Assembly (NCBI GenBank): GCA_019239965.1
Contig: JAFAZC010000202.1
Location: forward strand, 35,479 to 99,478
Length of the DNA: 64,000 bases
Direction: 5' to 3'
Origin: Kutzneria sp.
GTDB taxonomy: Bacteria > Actinomycetota > Actinomycetes > Mycobacteriales > Pseudonocardiaceae
Shown: in pieces, positions 37,394 to 47,638 of the stretch
How the letters are laid out: every line of letters starts with the position of its first letter
How positions within the stretch are numbered: position 1 is the first letter of the stretch
The notes under the pieces: model-generated
What the model saw: only the letters and a program-made list of their open reading frames with translations
Told to the model about the DNA's origin: nothing
Database searches by the model: none
Translations under genes and position numbers: made by a program

Positions 37394-37427
37394 CCCAACC
37401 TTTGACATACCCGACGAAGGGACGTCC

Positions 37428-37604
37428 ATGAGCGCCAGTGACAAGATCGACAACAAGGCCGAGGAATTGAAGGGCAAGGCCAAGGAGGGCGCCGGCAAGG
37501 TGGCCGACGACAAGGATCTCGAAACCGAGGGACAGTTCGACCAGTTGAAGGGCAAAGCCAAGCAAGCCGGCGAGAAGGTCAAGGACATCGTCAGCGATAA
37601 GTGA
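37428..37604 (+). CDS. CsbD-family stress protein
   Basis: 58 residues of the CsbD type: KAEELKGKAKEGAGKVADD and QLKGKAKQAGEKVKD are the two KxxxxKGKxK repeats. CsbD is a sigma-B-induced protein of Bacillus; the biochemical role is unknown. ATG 37428 follows GAAGGGACG. A stress-sigma promoter lies just upstream. Confidence 0.92.
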   Translation: MSASDKIDNKAEELKGKAKEGAGKVADDKDLETEGQFDQLKGKAKQAGEKVKDIVSDK

Positions 37605-37728
37605 GGTCGGCAGTCGGTCGGGCTGCCCTGTTGTCGGCGGGCGCCCGACCCGGAACCGTCACGACCACCGGGTTCGTCGTTGCCGTTACTCTGTGTCACT
37701 CATCCATGGACATGAACGAACTCAGGTG

Positions 37729-38028
37729 TTATGCGGGCAATCGGGCTCGCCGGCGACGGTCAGAGATCACTTCACGCCGTTCGTTCTCCCCCATCCCGCC
37801 CCAGATTCCGTATGGCTCCTGCACTGTCAGGGCGTGTTCGCGGCATTGCCGCAGGACGGGGCAGCTCATACAGACGCGCTTCGCGCGGGCCTCCCTTGCC
37901 AGCCGGGCGCCACCGCGCTCACTGTCGGGGTGGAAGAACATCGCGCTGTCGGCGCCTCGGCAGGACCCCAGGCGCTGCCAATCCCAGTTCTCGGTAACCG
38001 GGGTCGGGAGCCGCTGTACGTCAGCCAT
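37729..38028 (-). CDS. WhiB-family Fe-S transcription factor
   Basis: 99-residue WhiB-like protein. The 4Fe-4S ligands are C23, C53, C56 and C62 (C...CxxC...C) followed by the turn GIWGG at 74-78 and a basic tail SDRRRRARLPA for DNA contact. WhiB proteins bind sigma factors and respond to redox or nitric oxide. ATG 38028 follows AGGAGGTAG. Subgroup cannot be assigned from sequence alone. Confidence 0.95.
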   Translation of the reverse strand: MADVQRLPTPVTENWDWQRLGSCRGADSAMFFHPDSERGGARLAREARAKRVCMSCPVLRQCREHALTVQEPYGIWGGMGENERREVISDRRRRARLPA

Positions 38029-38285
38029 CTGCTACCTCCTGGGGACCTGTGCGCACCGAGTTCCCCTTTTCCCCACCCTGAAACTTTGTCCAGTTCCCAA
38101 CTCGGATCACCCCCGCCGGGAGCCGACCGCCGACAGCATGGCGGCGAAGCACCGGCGCGCGGGTGTGGCAAGCTGGTAGGGACACGGCGTCGGCGGACGG
38201 CGGTCGGGCACACGACCATCAGTCCGTCCCCCTCGCTCCTCAGGGGTCCCGGGGAGCCCGACACAGTAAGGACAGTGGCCCGAAG

Positions 38286-38645
38286 GTGACCGACAACAGC
38301 CTCACGAACATCAGCGTCTCGGCGCGGCGCCTGGACACGGAGACGGTGGTCGTCGTTGTCACGGGTGAGATCGACATGGCGACCGTGCCCCGTCTGCGGG
38401 AGACGGTCAACGACGAGATGGCAGCCTGCCGTTCCCTCGTGCTCGACCTCAGCAAGGTGAGCTTCCTCGGTTCGGCGGGGCTGGAAGTGCTGGTAGAGGT
38501 GTTGCACATGGCCACGAGCCGGCAGGTTTCGCTGTGCCTTGTCGCCGACTCCCGCACGGTGCGCCGTCCACTGGAGATCACCGGGCTCGCCGAGATGTTC
38601 ACCATCTACCCCACGCTGGACGACGCCTTGCCCACGACACCATGA
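38286..38645 (+). CDS. STAS-domain anti-sigma factor antagonist (RsbV-like)
   Basis: 119-residue STAS protein. The serine region is LDLSKVSFLGSAGLEVLVE. First gene of a three-gene STAS/RsbW/sigma unit. GTG 38286 has no strong Shine-Dalgarno; longer in-frame extension to 38163 adds unlikely sequence. Its partner is expected to be the downstream RsbW-like kinase. Confidence 0.88.
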   Translation: MTDNSLTNISVSARRLDTETVVVVVTGEIDMATVPRLRETVNDEMAACRSLVLDLSKVSFLGSAGLEVLVEVLHMATSRQVSLCLVADSRTVRRPLEITGLAEMFTIYPTLDDALPTTP

Positions 38646-38696
38646 TCGGCGAGGAAGAACACTGAGAGCGGCAGTCACCAACGGACCGAGGTGATC

Positions 38697-39119
38697 GTGA
38701 ACGAACATCAGTCAAATGCCGAGCCAGTAGCGGACGTCGAGATGCGCATCGTCGCGTTGCCCTGGCATCTGTCCGCGGTCAGAGCGGTGGCCGCGGACCT
38801 CGCCATGCGCGCGGATTTCGACCTGGATGCCATTTCCGACCTGAGGATGGCTGTTGACGAGGCATGCTCGGCGCTGATTTCGCGAGCCGTCGAGGGTGAG
38901 GTGCTGGTGTGCCGGTTCGACGTCCGCCCCGAACAGATCCACTTCTCCGCTCAGGTGCCGACCACCAGCACGGCCGCGCCCAGTAGGGAGAGCTTCGGGT
39001 GGCGGGTGCTGACCGCACTGGCCGACTCGGTGAACACGTGGGTGACCACTGGCGAGAGCGCTCACCACGTGCTTCGAGTCGACCTGGTCAAGAAGCGCCT
39101 CGGCAAGGTGCCGCAGTGA
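38697..39119 (+). CDS. Anti-sigma factor serine kinase (RsbW-like)
   Basis: 140-residue HATPase_c_2 protein. The N box is DLRMAVDEACSALISRAV and the C-terminal part ends WRVLTALADSVNTWV. It would hold the sigma factor and phosphorylate the STAS protein. GTG 38697 fits CGAGG better than GTG 38691. Its stop overlaps the sigma start in GTGA, which couples kinase and sigma synthesis. Confidence 0.85.
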   Translation: MNEHQSNAEPVADVEMRIVALPWHLSAVRAVAADLAMRADFDLDAISDLRMAVDEACSALISRAVEGEVLVCRFDVRPEQIHFSAQVPTTSTAAPSRESFGWRVLTALADSVNTWVTTGESAHHVLRVDLVKKRLGKVPQ

Positions 39120-39880
39120 CGGATGTGGCCAACGGCTACGAGCATCTCGTCCCGCTGCTGGCCGAGTTCGCCGCGCTGCCAGCGGACGATCCACGCCGCG
39201 ATCAGTTGCGCGACACGTTGGTGCTCGGCTACCGGCCGGTCGCCGAACACATCGCACACCGGTTCTCCCGCCGCGGCGAACCGCACGACGACCTCGTCCA
39301 GGTCGCCACGGTGGGGCTGATCAGCGCCGTCGACCGGTTCGACCCCGCCCGCGGCAGCGACTTCCTGTCCTTCGCGGTGCCCACGATCATGGGCGAGGTT
39401 CGCCGGTACTTCCGGGACGCCAGCTGGTCGGTTCGGGTGCCTCGCCGGCTCAAGGAGCTGCATCTGGCCATCACGTCGGCCACGAGTGAGCTGTCACAGC
39501 GGGCAGGGCGGGCTCCAACGCCCAGTGAGATCGCCGCCCATCTCGGCATCAGTCGGGAGGAGGTGTACGAAGGGCTGGAGGCGGGCAACGCCTACCGCAG
39601 CTCGTCCCTTGACGACCTGCTGACCGGCGCCGACAGCTCACTGTCGCTCGGGGACACGCTCGGCGAGGAGGACACCGACCTCACCGGAGTGGACGACCGC
39701 GAGGCACTGCGGCCTCTGCTGCGGCGGCTGCCGGACCGGGAAAGGACGATCGTCGTGCTCCGGTTCTTCGGCAACCTGACCCAGACCCAGATCGCCGACC
39801 GGGTCGGTATCTCGCAGATGCACGTCTCGCGGCTGCTCGCACGGACCCTGGCGGAACTGCGTGAAGGACTGGTCGGCTAG
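39116..39880 (+). CDS. RNA polymerase sigma factor, sigma-B/sigma-F subfamily
   Basis: 254 residues with sigma-70 regions 2, 3 and 4: HDDLVQVATVGLISAVDRFDPARGSDFLSFA in region 2, ELSQRAGRAPTPSEIAAHLGIS in region 3, and QTQIADRVGISQMHVSRLL as the region 4 helix-turn-helix. Closest to the stress sigma SigB/SigF family. GTG 39116 overlaps the RsbW stop. Likely targets include the GTTT/GGGTA promoters in this window. Confidence 0.93.
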   Translation: MTDVANGYEHLVPLLAEFAALPADDPRRDQLRDTLVLGYRPVAEHIAHRFSRRGEPHDDLVQVATVGLISAVDRFDPARGSDFLSFAVPTIMGEVRRYFRDASWSVRVPRRLKELHLAITSATSELSQRAGRAPTPSEIAAHLGISREEVYEGLEAGNAYRSSSLDDLLTGADSSLSLGDTLGEEDTDLTGVDDREALRPLLRRLPDRERTIVVLRFFGNLTQTQIADRVGISQMHVSRLLARTLAELREGLVG

Positions 39881-39995
39881 CGCTCGCGCTGCTGTCCGGC
39901 CTCCACCCATCCCAGGGGGGCGACCCCGAACTCAGTCTACCAGCGGCAACCCCGAGATGATCATCAAAGGCGGCAGGCTGTGGATAATGTTCCCC

Positions 39996-40021
39996 GCTGT
40001 GCGCAAACGTTTGCGCACAGC
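39996..40021. promoter_or_regulatory. 26-bp perfect palindrome with LacI-type core
   Basis: Each half is GCTGTGCGCAAAC joined to its exact complement, with the centre GCAAACGTTTGC, the usual LacI/GalR operator core. TGTGGATAATG lies just upstream and looks like a -10. It sits between the convergent sigma and DeoR genes and has no T-run. Confidence 0.5.
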
Positions 40022-40058
40022 CGCCCGCCGTTCGAGTGCACATCGGTCACTGGCTGAT

Positions 40059-40817
40059 TCACACGGTTCGCACCAGCACTCCAGCCTGCTCCAGCTCGCT
40101 GACGGCGCTGGTCGGCGCGCTCCGGTCGGTGACAACCATGTCGATGTCTCTCACCGGACAGACGTGTCCGAGGCCGGTCCGGCCGAACTTCGCACCGTCA
40201 CACACGACGATGGTGCGCCGTGCTACCGCCGTCGCGGCCTGCTTGACCGGCACTTCGGCCAGATCGTGCGCTGTCAGGCCGTGTTCGGTCGACAACCCGC
40301 ACGCGCCGAGGATGGCGGTGTCGACACGCAGTGTCCGCAGCGAGTTCTCCACCAGGTGACCGGTGAACGACAGCGCACTCGGCAGCACCTGCCCGCCGGG
40401 CACCAACAGGGTCACGTCCGGCCCGGCGCTGAGCACGTTGACCGAGTGGAGGTCGAGCGGAATCACGGTGATCCGGCGTCGGGCGAGTAGTCTGGCCACC
40501 GCCAGCGTCGTGGTTCCGCTGTCGAGGATCACCGACTCGCCGTCGACGACGAGGGCTTCGACGGCGGCGGCAATCCGCTGCTTGCCCTCGACGGCCTCGC
40601 GCTCGCGGACGGCGAACGGCGTCGCCTCACCGCGTAGCAGCAGACTCACGGCACCACCACGCACCCGACGCAGGACACCCTGCGCGGCAAGGTGGTCGAG
40701 GTCGCGCCGGATGGTCATCTCCGAGCATCCGGTCTCCTCGGCCAGCTCCGCGACGGTGACCCGGTCAGCCGTACGCAGCCGATCAATGATCGCCAAGGCA
40801 CGCTCGGTTCCTTCCAC
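40059..40817 (-). CDS. DeoR/GlpR-family sugar-responsive repressor
   Basis: 252-residue regulator. N-terminal HTH (VTVAELAEETGCSEMTIRRDLDHLAAQGVL), then the DeoRC phosphosugar-binding domain (DSGTTTLAVARLL, TVVARRTIVVCDGAKFGRTGLGHVC). It follows the MFS transporter gene in the same direction and likely controls a sugar or nucleoside function. GTG 40817 as start. Confidence 0.9.
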   Translation of the reverse strand: MEGTERALAIIDRLRTADRVTVAELAEETGCSEMTIRRDLDHLAAQGVLRRVRGGAVSLLLRGEATPFAVREREAVEGKQRIAAAVEALVVDGESVILDSGTTTLAVARLLARRRITVIPLDLHSVNVLSAGPDVTLLVPGGQVLPSALSFTGHLVENSLRTLRVDTAILGACGLSTEHGLTAHDLAEVPVKQAATAVARRTIVVCDGAKFGRTGLGHVCPVRDIDMVVTDRSAPTSAVSELEQAGVLVRTV

Positions 40818-40922
40818 ACGGCGAATTTATCAAGGGGACCGGCAGCGGGCCGAAGCCCGAAGCGCAACCCGCCTGTCTTGGTCGTGTTGCGGTAGGACAG
40901 CACAGAAACGAATAGACCTGTG

Positions 40923-42146
40923 TTACGGGGAAGGCGCCGCCACACGGCGCAGCGCCGTGTCGGGAAACCGGCGGAATATCGCCGGCATGCAGGCCGCGGC
41001 GAGCAGCAACATGACGGTGGCCACCAGCCACGGCAGCGGTGGCCAGATCACCAGCAGGGCGGCGAACGCGGGCGCCAGTGTGTCCGAGACGCCATAGGTG
41101 TACTGGAATGCCGCCAGGTATCGACCGCGCAGCTCGCCAGGAGCAAGCGATTCGACCAGAGCGTTCGCCACGGGTCCGTGGAGCAGATCCGCAGCGAGGA
41201 ACGGCAGCGTCAGCGCGAACAGATAGGCGACGAGCATCGCGTCAGGAACCAGAACCGCAGCGCCAAGCGCAAGAGTCCATACGGCGAACACCGAGGTGGC
41301 GCTGAACACGGTTCTCGACCGGGACAGGGTGACGACGGCCTTCACCGCGGAGCCCCGCGTCGCCGCCGAGACCGCGGTAATCCAGCCGAGTAGCATGCCA
41401 GGCACCCATGCCGGCGCGTGCAGCCAGCTGACCGCGTATACGGGAAGGACCCTGGCGAACAGGGATATCGTCATCGTCGCCGGGACACTGGCCAGCACGA
41501 ACGCGAGGAACGACCGGTGCCGAAGCACGTCGCGGTATCCGCTGCGCGCGTTCCCAGCGCCCCTGCCACCGTCATCGCGCCAACGCACCCCCCTGGTGGC
41601 CATGAGGGTGCCGACCATGAAAAGTGCCGCGTTGCAAGCCACGACGAACCGATAGACGTGTGGGGAGTCTCCCAGGGAAAGCACGACGCCGGCGAGCAGT
41701 CCCCCGGCCGCGACACCCGCGGATTCGACCATCCCGGTCAACGCGAAACCGTGTTCCCGATCCTGCTCACCGACCACGTCGGACACGACCGCGAACACTG
41801 ACGACCAGAACATGCGCATGCCCGACATCACGAACAGGCTGGCGAAGAACCCGCCGACGACGCCGTGCACCAACAACAGTCCGGCGGCGCCGACGATCTG
41901 GGTGCAGCGCGCGACCAGAAAGGTCTTCGCGGAGCCAAAGCGGTCTACCATCGCTCCGGTCACCGCCGGAAGGGCGAGCGAAAGCGCGGCCGCGGTGGCC
42001 ATCGTCAGTCCAGCGGTCGCGGTCGCGAGCCCCACGACCCGGATCAGGTAGAGCAGCTCGATGGGCAGAAACAGGCCACTGCCCACCGCGCCGAGCGTGA
42101 TCGAACACAGCAGGATGCGACGCGACGGTCGGCCGCGACGACGCAT
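40923..42146 (-). CDS. MFS transporter
   Basis: 407 residues with 12 predicted helices, of the drug/metabolite efflux-like branch: VTGAMVDRFGSAKTFLVAR (loop 2-3 motif), FALTGMVESAGVAAGGLLAG (TM5), and APGELRGRYLAAFQYTYGVS. ATG 42146 has a spaced GGGGGCAGG; GTG starts at 42158 and 42173 remain possible. Divergent from the ctaG-type gene. Substrate unknown. Confidence 0.85.
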   Translation of the reverse strand: MRRRGRPSRRILLCSITLGAVGSGLFLPIELLYLIRVVGLATATAGLTMATAAALSLALPAVTGAMVDRFGSAKTFLVARCTQIVGAAGLLLVHGVVGGFFASLFVMSGMRMFWSSVFAVVSDVVGEQDREHGFALTGMVESAGVAAGGLLAGVVLSLGDSPHVYRFVVACNAALFMVGTLMATRGVRWRDDGGRGAGNARSGYRDVLRHRSFLAFVLASVPATMTISLFARVLPVYAVSWLHAPAWVPGMLLGWITAVSAATRGSAVKAVVTLSRSRTVFSATSVFAVWTLALGAAVLVPDAMLVAYLFALTLPFLAADLLHGPVANALVESLAPGELRGRYLAAFQYTYGVSDTLAPAFAALLVIWPPLPWLVATVMLLLAAACMPAIFRRFPDTALRRVAAPSP

Positions 42147-42269
42147 AGCGGGTGCCACCTGCCCCCGCACCACCTTCCCCACGCCGCCATGATGCCAGCA
42201 GGCGAGTAACCACCAGCGGATCGCGGACCCGAATACCAACGGCCTTGGTCCCGGGTGCAGGCTGGTCGG

Positions 42270-43247
42270 GTGACTGTGGCTGGTTTCCCGGTGCTGTCCC
42301 GGCCGACCGCACCGCCCGAGCTCACCCCGACGGGTGCACTGACTGCCTTCACCGCCAACGTCGGCGTGCTGGCGGTCGTCGCACTCCTCGGCGCCGCCTA
42401 CGTGGTGGGGGTGATCCGTGTGCGCGGCGCCGGACGCCAGTGGCCGGCGAGCCGGTGCTGGTGGTTCCTTGCCGGCGGACTTGGATCGATCCTGCTCGTG
42501 ACGGTAACCGCGCTCGGCATCTACGACGACACGCTGTTCTGGGTGCGGGCGGTGCAGAACGTCGTCCTCCTCATGGTAGCGCCGATGTTCCTGGCACTAG
42601 GCGCACCGCTGACCCTGCTCCGCGAGACACTTCCCGACGACGCCAGGGCGGCGCTCAGCCGGATCCGCCGCGGCACAGCGGCGCGCCTGCTGACCTTCCC
42701 GCCCGTGGTCACCGTCGTTCTCGTTGCGCCACCACTGATCATCTACCTGACCCCGCTTTACGAAGCGACCCTGCGCTCGGCGCTGGTGAGTGGGCTGGCG
42801 GGGTCGGGACTGGTCACCGCCGGACTCCTCTACTTCGTCAGCCGGCTCCGCGTGGACCCGACACCACGCGAGGACTCCTACCTGGTGACATTGGGAATCA
42901 GCGTGACCGAGGTGATCGTGGACGGAGCGCTCGGCCTCGTGTTATGGCTCGGACCGCTGGTCGCGCCGCACTACTACCAAGGACTCGACCGCGACTGGGG
43001 CCCTGATCCGCGAACCGACCAGGTGATCGGAGCCGGCGTGCTGTGGATCGGCGGGGACCTTGCCGGCCTGCCGTTCCTCGGCGCCGTGGCGGCACGGATG
43101 AGCCGGGAGGATCAGGCACGGGCCACACTGATCGACAAGGAACTCGACGCGGTGGAAGCGACGGTGGCCGACGATCCGTCCGAACAACCGCCGCTGTGGT
43201 GGGTAGACCATCCGGAACTGGCGCAGCGGTTCCGCCGTGCCGACTAG
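42270..43247 (+). CDS. Caa3_CtaG-family copper/cytochrome oxidase assembly protein
   Basis: 325-residue membrane protein of the Caa3_CtaG family with about seven helices. Motifs: QNVVLLMVAPMFLALGAPLTLLRETLP, FPPVVTVVLVAPPLIIYLTPLYE, and GLVLWLGPLVAPHYYQGLDRDWGPD. Family members help insert copper into cytochrome c oxidase. The C-terminal DQATLID-like region (MSREDQARATLIDKELD) is the usual cytosolic tail. GTG 42270 has GCAGG eight bases before; GTG 42255 is an alternative. Confidence 0.85.
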   Translation: MTVAGFPVLSRPTAPPELTPTGALTAFTANVGVLAVVALLGAAYVVGVIRVRGAGRQWPASRCWWFLAGGLGSILLVTVTALGIYDDTLFWVRAVQNVVLLMVAPMFLALGAPLTLLRETLPDDARAALSRIRRGTAARLLTFPPVVTVVLVAPPLIIYLTPLYEATLRSALVSGLAGSGLVTAGLLYFVSRLRVDPTPREDSYLVTLGISVTEVIVDGALGLVLWLGPLVAPHYYQGLDRDWGPDPRTDQVIGAGVLWIGGDLAGLPFLGAVAARMSREDQARATLIDKELDAVEATVADDPSEQPPLWWVDHPELAQRFRRAD

Positions 43248-43303
43248 TGTCTCAATCGGACTGTTTGCCCTGACCCGAACGGCCCGGTGCCGCCATCGGC
43301 CAC

Positions 43304-43777
43304 TCAGGCTGCTGGCTGTACCTCGAACGTAAAGCACAATGCCTCGGCGCTGCGGACATGCAGGTAGGCGACCTCGGCCTCAGCCATCAGGGCGCGGATC
43401 ACGGCTTCATGATCCTCTGCTGGCCGTACGAACGTGATGTGCTGGTACGCCCTGGCTCCTGTGTGGTCGAACGTGTTCATGACGGAGTCGTGGTCCAGGA
43501 ACGCCGCAGGGTAGAGATGCGGAGTCTCGTATCCAGCACAGCGCTCGAAATGAACGAAAACCGGTCCTGCCTCCATCCATGGGCTCGGCTGGGTCCACGG
43601 CGTGTAGCAGATCAACGCGATCCGCTCGTCCGGCTCGGCTCGCCGCAGGCAGCAGCGCAGCGGCTCGCCTCCGTTGGCGACGCGCAGAGTCCACGGATTG
43701 CCGTATTCGTCGGCACCACGGTCACGCATCCTGTCGAGACGTTCCGGGTCAATGGCGATGTAGCGAACTGTGCTCAT
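43304..43777 (-). CDS. DUF1203-family protein
   Basis: 157 residues with the DUF1203 pattern: RCCLRRAEPDERIALICYTPW, GPVFVHFERCAGYE, AYQHITFVRPAEDHEAVIRAL. Function unknown. ATG 43777 is the family start; further upstream the frame reads non-conserved sequence. Divergent from the aldo/keto reductase gene. Confidence 0.8.
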   Translation of the reverse strand: MSTVRYIAIDPERLDRMRDRGADEYGNPWTLRVANGGEPLRCCLRRAEPDERIALICYTPWTQPSPWMEAGPVFVHFERCAGYETPHLYPAAFLDHDSVMNTFDHTGARAYQHITFVRPAEDHEAVIRALMAEAEVAYLHVRSAEALCFTFEVQPAA

Positions 43778-43925
43778 GCTTTCCAATCTGCTGGACACGT
43801 TCCGTGTTGTCTGGCGGGATTCGGACACGGCAGCATCCCAGCAGGGCTTGTGCTGGAGTGGACTCCAGCACGTAGGCTCCGCGAACGGAGACAGCAGTGG
43901 AGGACAGGGGGAGTGCCCGGCGTCA

Positions 43926-44909
<984 letters not shown>

Positions 44910-44926
44910 CCCGCCGGACGGCCGGA

Positions 44927-45610
44927 TCAGGCAGCGTCCCCCGGAGCGGACACGGCGGCAGAGACGAACTCCCGTATGCCGAAGTGGGTGCTCACCGCTG
45001 TCCAGTCACCGCCGAGGGAGACCACGAACGTGTGTACCAGGGCGATGTCGGCACGCTGGGCGACCAGGACCAGGCAGCCGGCCGACGTGATCGATCCACC
45101 ACCCAGTCGTTGGCGAGCCTCAGGATTGGCCACAAGGGCATTGTGCAGCCGTTTGACATCAATACCGGGTACCTCCACCTCAACGGCGTCCGCCTGCATG
45201 GAATCGCTTGGCAGAGCGCGGAAGGTGAGGACGCTTTCCTGGCGGTACCGCACACGGACCAGTTCAGCTATACGGTGCAGGCGCGTCGTGTCGACGCTGT
45301 CCACATGGAATTCCCGAGACCGTTCGTAGGTCGTCTCGTGCAGCTCGTCTGACCAGAACACCCCCGACAGCAGAGTGGACCCAAGGGGCTCGGAGCCGTT
45401 GTCCTGGATCATCCAGGTGACCTGCGCGGCGAAGGCCGCGAGGTGGGTGCGCATCCGAGGGTCCGCGGGATCGGTGATGACGGCGGTGTTGTTGGTGGCG
45501 AATATCTCCGCCTCCGGCGATGGCAGCTCAACGGCCCTGGCTGGAACGCTCGGAGACGCCAGGGTGAGGAGGGCCACGATCGAGGCGAGCACGGTCCGCT
45601 TGACGGTCAA
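44927..45610 (-). CDS. Secreted conserved hypothetical protein
   Basis: 227 residues. Signal peptide MTVKRTVLASIVALLTL...PARA, with cleavage after ARA near 26. The mature part contains GVFWSDELHETTYERSREF, RQESVLTFRALP and RLGGGSITSAGCLVLVAQ; no domain name is recalled, though the pattern resembles unnamed actinomycete proteins. It converges with the AKR gene (17 bases). Confidence 0.7.
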   Translation of the reverse strand: MTVKRTVLASIVALLTLASPSVPARAVELPSPEAEIFATNNTAVITDPADPRMRTHLAAFAAQVTWMIQDNGSEPLGSTLLSGVFWSDELHETTYERSREFHVDSVDTTRLHRIAELVRVRYRQESVLTFRALPSDSMQADAVEVEVPGIDVKRLHNALVANPEARQRLGGGSITSAGCLVLVAQRADIALVHTFVVSLGGDWTAVSTHFGIREFVSAAVSAPGDAA

Positions 45611-45643
45611 TGGGGTTCCTTTCCCGCAGGTGCCGCAGTGATA

Positions 45644-46878
45644 TCACCCGGTCGTCACCGCATCGTGCGCGGGATGGGGTGCACGCGTGACCCACGCCAG
45701 CACGAATCCGACCACCGCGGCCAGCGCACCAGCTGTTGCCAACCAATGTACGCCAGCCGTGGTGAGCACCACTCCACCCATGGCTGAGCCGAGCGCACCG
45801 CCGAAATAGATCGCGGAACCGTTCAGTCCCACCGCCACGATCGGCACATCGGGCGCGGCGGAGAACAGCCGATGCTGTTGCGGGACCATCAGCATACTGG
45901 CGAAAACACCGGCGATCAGCTCGATCAGTACGGCACCCGCCAGACTACGCACGGCCACGTCCATGACCGCCAGTGTCACGGCGAATCCCGCCAGCGACAC
46001 CAGCCGGATCCGTCCTGGACCGTACCGGTCGATCCACCGTCCAGTCAGCACGTTGCCGACGACCTGCCCGACACCGTAGGCGGCCAACACCCAGGACAGT
46101 GCTGTTCCTGTCGCGGAGGGTGCCACGATCAGCGGCAAGTACACGAACACGGTAAATCCCGCCAGGACGCCGAGTACAGTGATCACAAGCGCCTTGGCCA
46201 CTGCCGGGCGCAGCGCGACCGACAGCCGAGTGCGTAGACCGGCCGGCGGCACGTGCACCGCGGGCAGGATTGTGACAGCCAATGCCAGGAGCGTGCCGGC
46301 CGCAGCGAGCACCCACATCACCATGCGCCAGCCCAGCAACTGCGCGACCCAGACCCCGATCGGCACGCCGATCACGATCGAGACTGTCATCCCCGCCGCG
46401 ACGGTGGCCAGTGCTCTGCCGCGGTGTTCGTCCGTCGCCACGGCGCCAGCAACCACATAAGCGTTGGATTGGAACGCCGCGGCGCCAAGCGCCGCGATCG
46501 CTCTGGCGACGGCCATCAGCAGAAAACTCGTGCCGATCGCCTGTCCCACCATTCCGACGGTGAACAACGCCATGCCGCCAATGAGCAGTCCCCTGCGATC
46601 CCAGTTTCCGGTGAGAGCGGCGACGAGCGGGGACGCGATCGCATAGGTGAGCGCGAAGACCGTGGCCAATTGGCCCGCGGTGGCCTCGGAGACGTCGAGG
46701 TCATGTGCGATGACAGGCAATAACCATTCAGCACCAAACCATCGGTGCCCACAAGGAACGTGCCGATGGCGAGTGTGGGCAGCGCCATCACGGGCAGCGC
46801 ACTCCTCGATGGCTCTCGAATTGTCACGTGCGTAGAGTGAACGAATGAATTGACTGCTGTCAAACGGTCGACAGACAT
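45644..46878 (-). pseudogene. MFS transporter gene, frameshifted near residue 50
   Basis: The 5' frame (ATG 46878, starting MSVDRLTAVNSF and reading LAIGTFLVGTDGLVLNG) and the main frame (LLPVIAHDLDVSEATAGQL onward) encode one MFS protein of about 410 residues. They are joined if one base is added in CAATAACC at 46718-46725, the +strand version of GGTTATTG, where GGTTTATTG is expected. Everything downstream is intact: 12-helix MFS with LLIGGMALFTVGMVGQAIG and WRMVMWVLAAAG. Either a recent mutation or a sequencing error. Confidence 0.78.
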
Positions 46879-47025
46879 GGAAGCGCCTGGTTCGCTGGAC
46901 ACCGTGGTAGTCCACATGAGACGGCAATCCAGCGTCGTTTTCCGGACTGTGGACGTCGTGCTCACCGACGGGCCCGAGTGACGTTCGACGCGGGACGGTC
47001 TTGACGGCTTTGACAAGCTGAACCG

Positions 47026-47628
47026 ATGGTGAACGAGGCCGGCCGCTGGAACACGAACATTCACTACCATCCGCTGATGGTCGACTCGGTCCCCGAGGGT
47101 GCGCGACGAGCACTGGATGTCGGCTGCGGCGAAGGCATGCTGGCGCGCCGGCTGCACCGGGTCGTGCCAGAGGTCGTGGGGATCGACCGCGACCGCGCAA
47201 GTATCGACCTGGCGAGGGCACAGGGCGACAGCGCCGGCATCGAGTACGTGCTCGGCGACTTCCTGGACTTTCCGTTCGAGCCGGCGTCCTTCGATGTCAT
47301 CGTCTCGGTCGCCACCCTGCACCACATGGACGCCGCCACGGCGCTCGGCCACATGCGCGATCTGCTCCGCCCCGGCGGAGTACTGGCCGTGGTCGGTCTC
47401 GCCCGTAGCCGGCCCGGCGGCCTTCCCGTCGACCTGGCGGGCGCCGTCGCCCACCGTCTCCATCTGCTCACCAAGAAACACTGGGAGCATCCGTCCCCGA
47501 CGGTGTGGCCGCCGCCGGAGACCTACGCGGACATGCGTCGCATCGCCAGCGAGATCCTGCCCGGTGTCCGCTATCGTCGCCATCTGCTCTGGCGCTACTC
47601 GCTCACCTGGACCAAGCCGCGTCGGTGA
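47026..47628 (+). CDS. Class I SAM-dependent methyltransferase
   Basis: 200-residue methyltransferase. Motif I RALDVGCGEGMLARRL (about 28-43), then VVGIDRDRASIDLA, VLGDFLDFPFEPASFDVIVSVATLHHM and LLRPGGVLAVVGLA. The C-terminus TYADMRRIASEILPGVRYRRHLLWRYSL is typical of small actinobacterial methyltransferases. Substrate unknown. ATG 47026 or GTG 47029. Confidence 0.87.
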   Translation: MVNEAGRWNTNIHYHPLMVDSVPEGARRALDVGCGEGMLARRLHRVVPEVVGIDRDRASIDLARAQGDSAGIEYVLGDFLDFPFEPASFDVIVSVATLHHMDAATALGHMRDLLRPGGVLAVVGLARSRPGGLPVDLAGAVAHRLHLLTKKHWEHPSPTVWPPPETYADMRRIASEILPGVRYRRHLLWRYSLTWTKPRR

Positions 47629-47638
47629 CGAGAAAACC

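Noticed and set aside
44927..45610. Secreted AroQ-gamma chorismate mutase
   Set aside because: The size and signal peptide fit, but the catalytic residue pattern is not visible.
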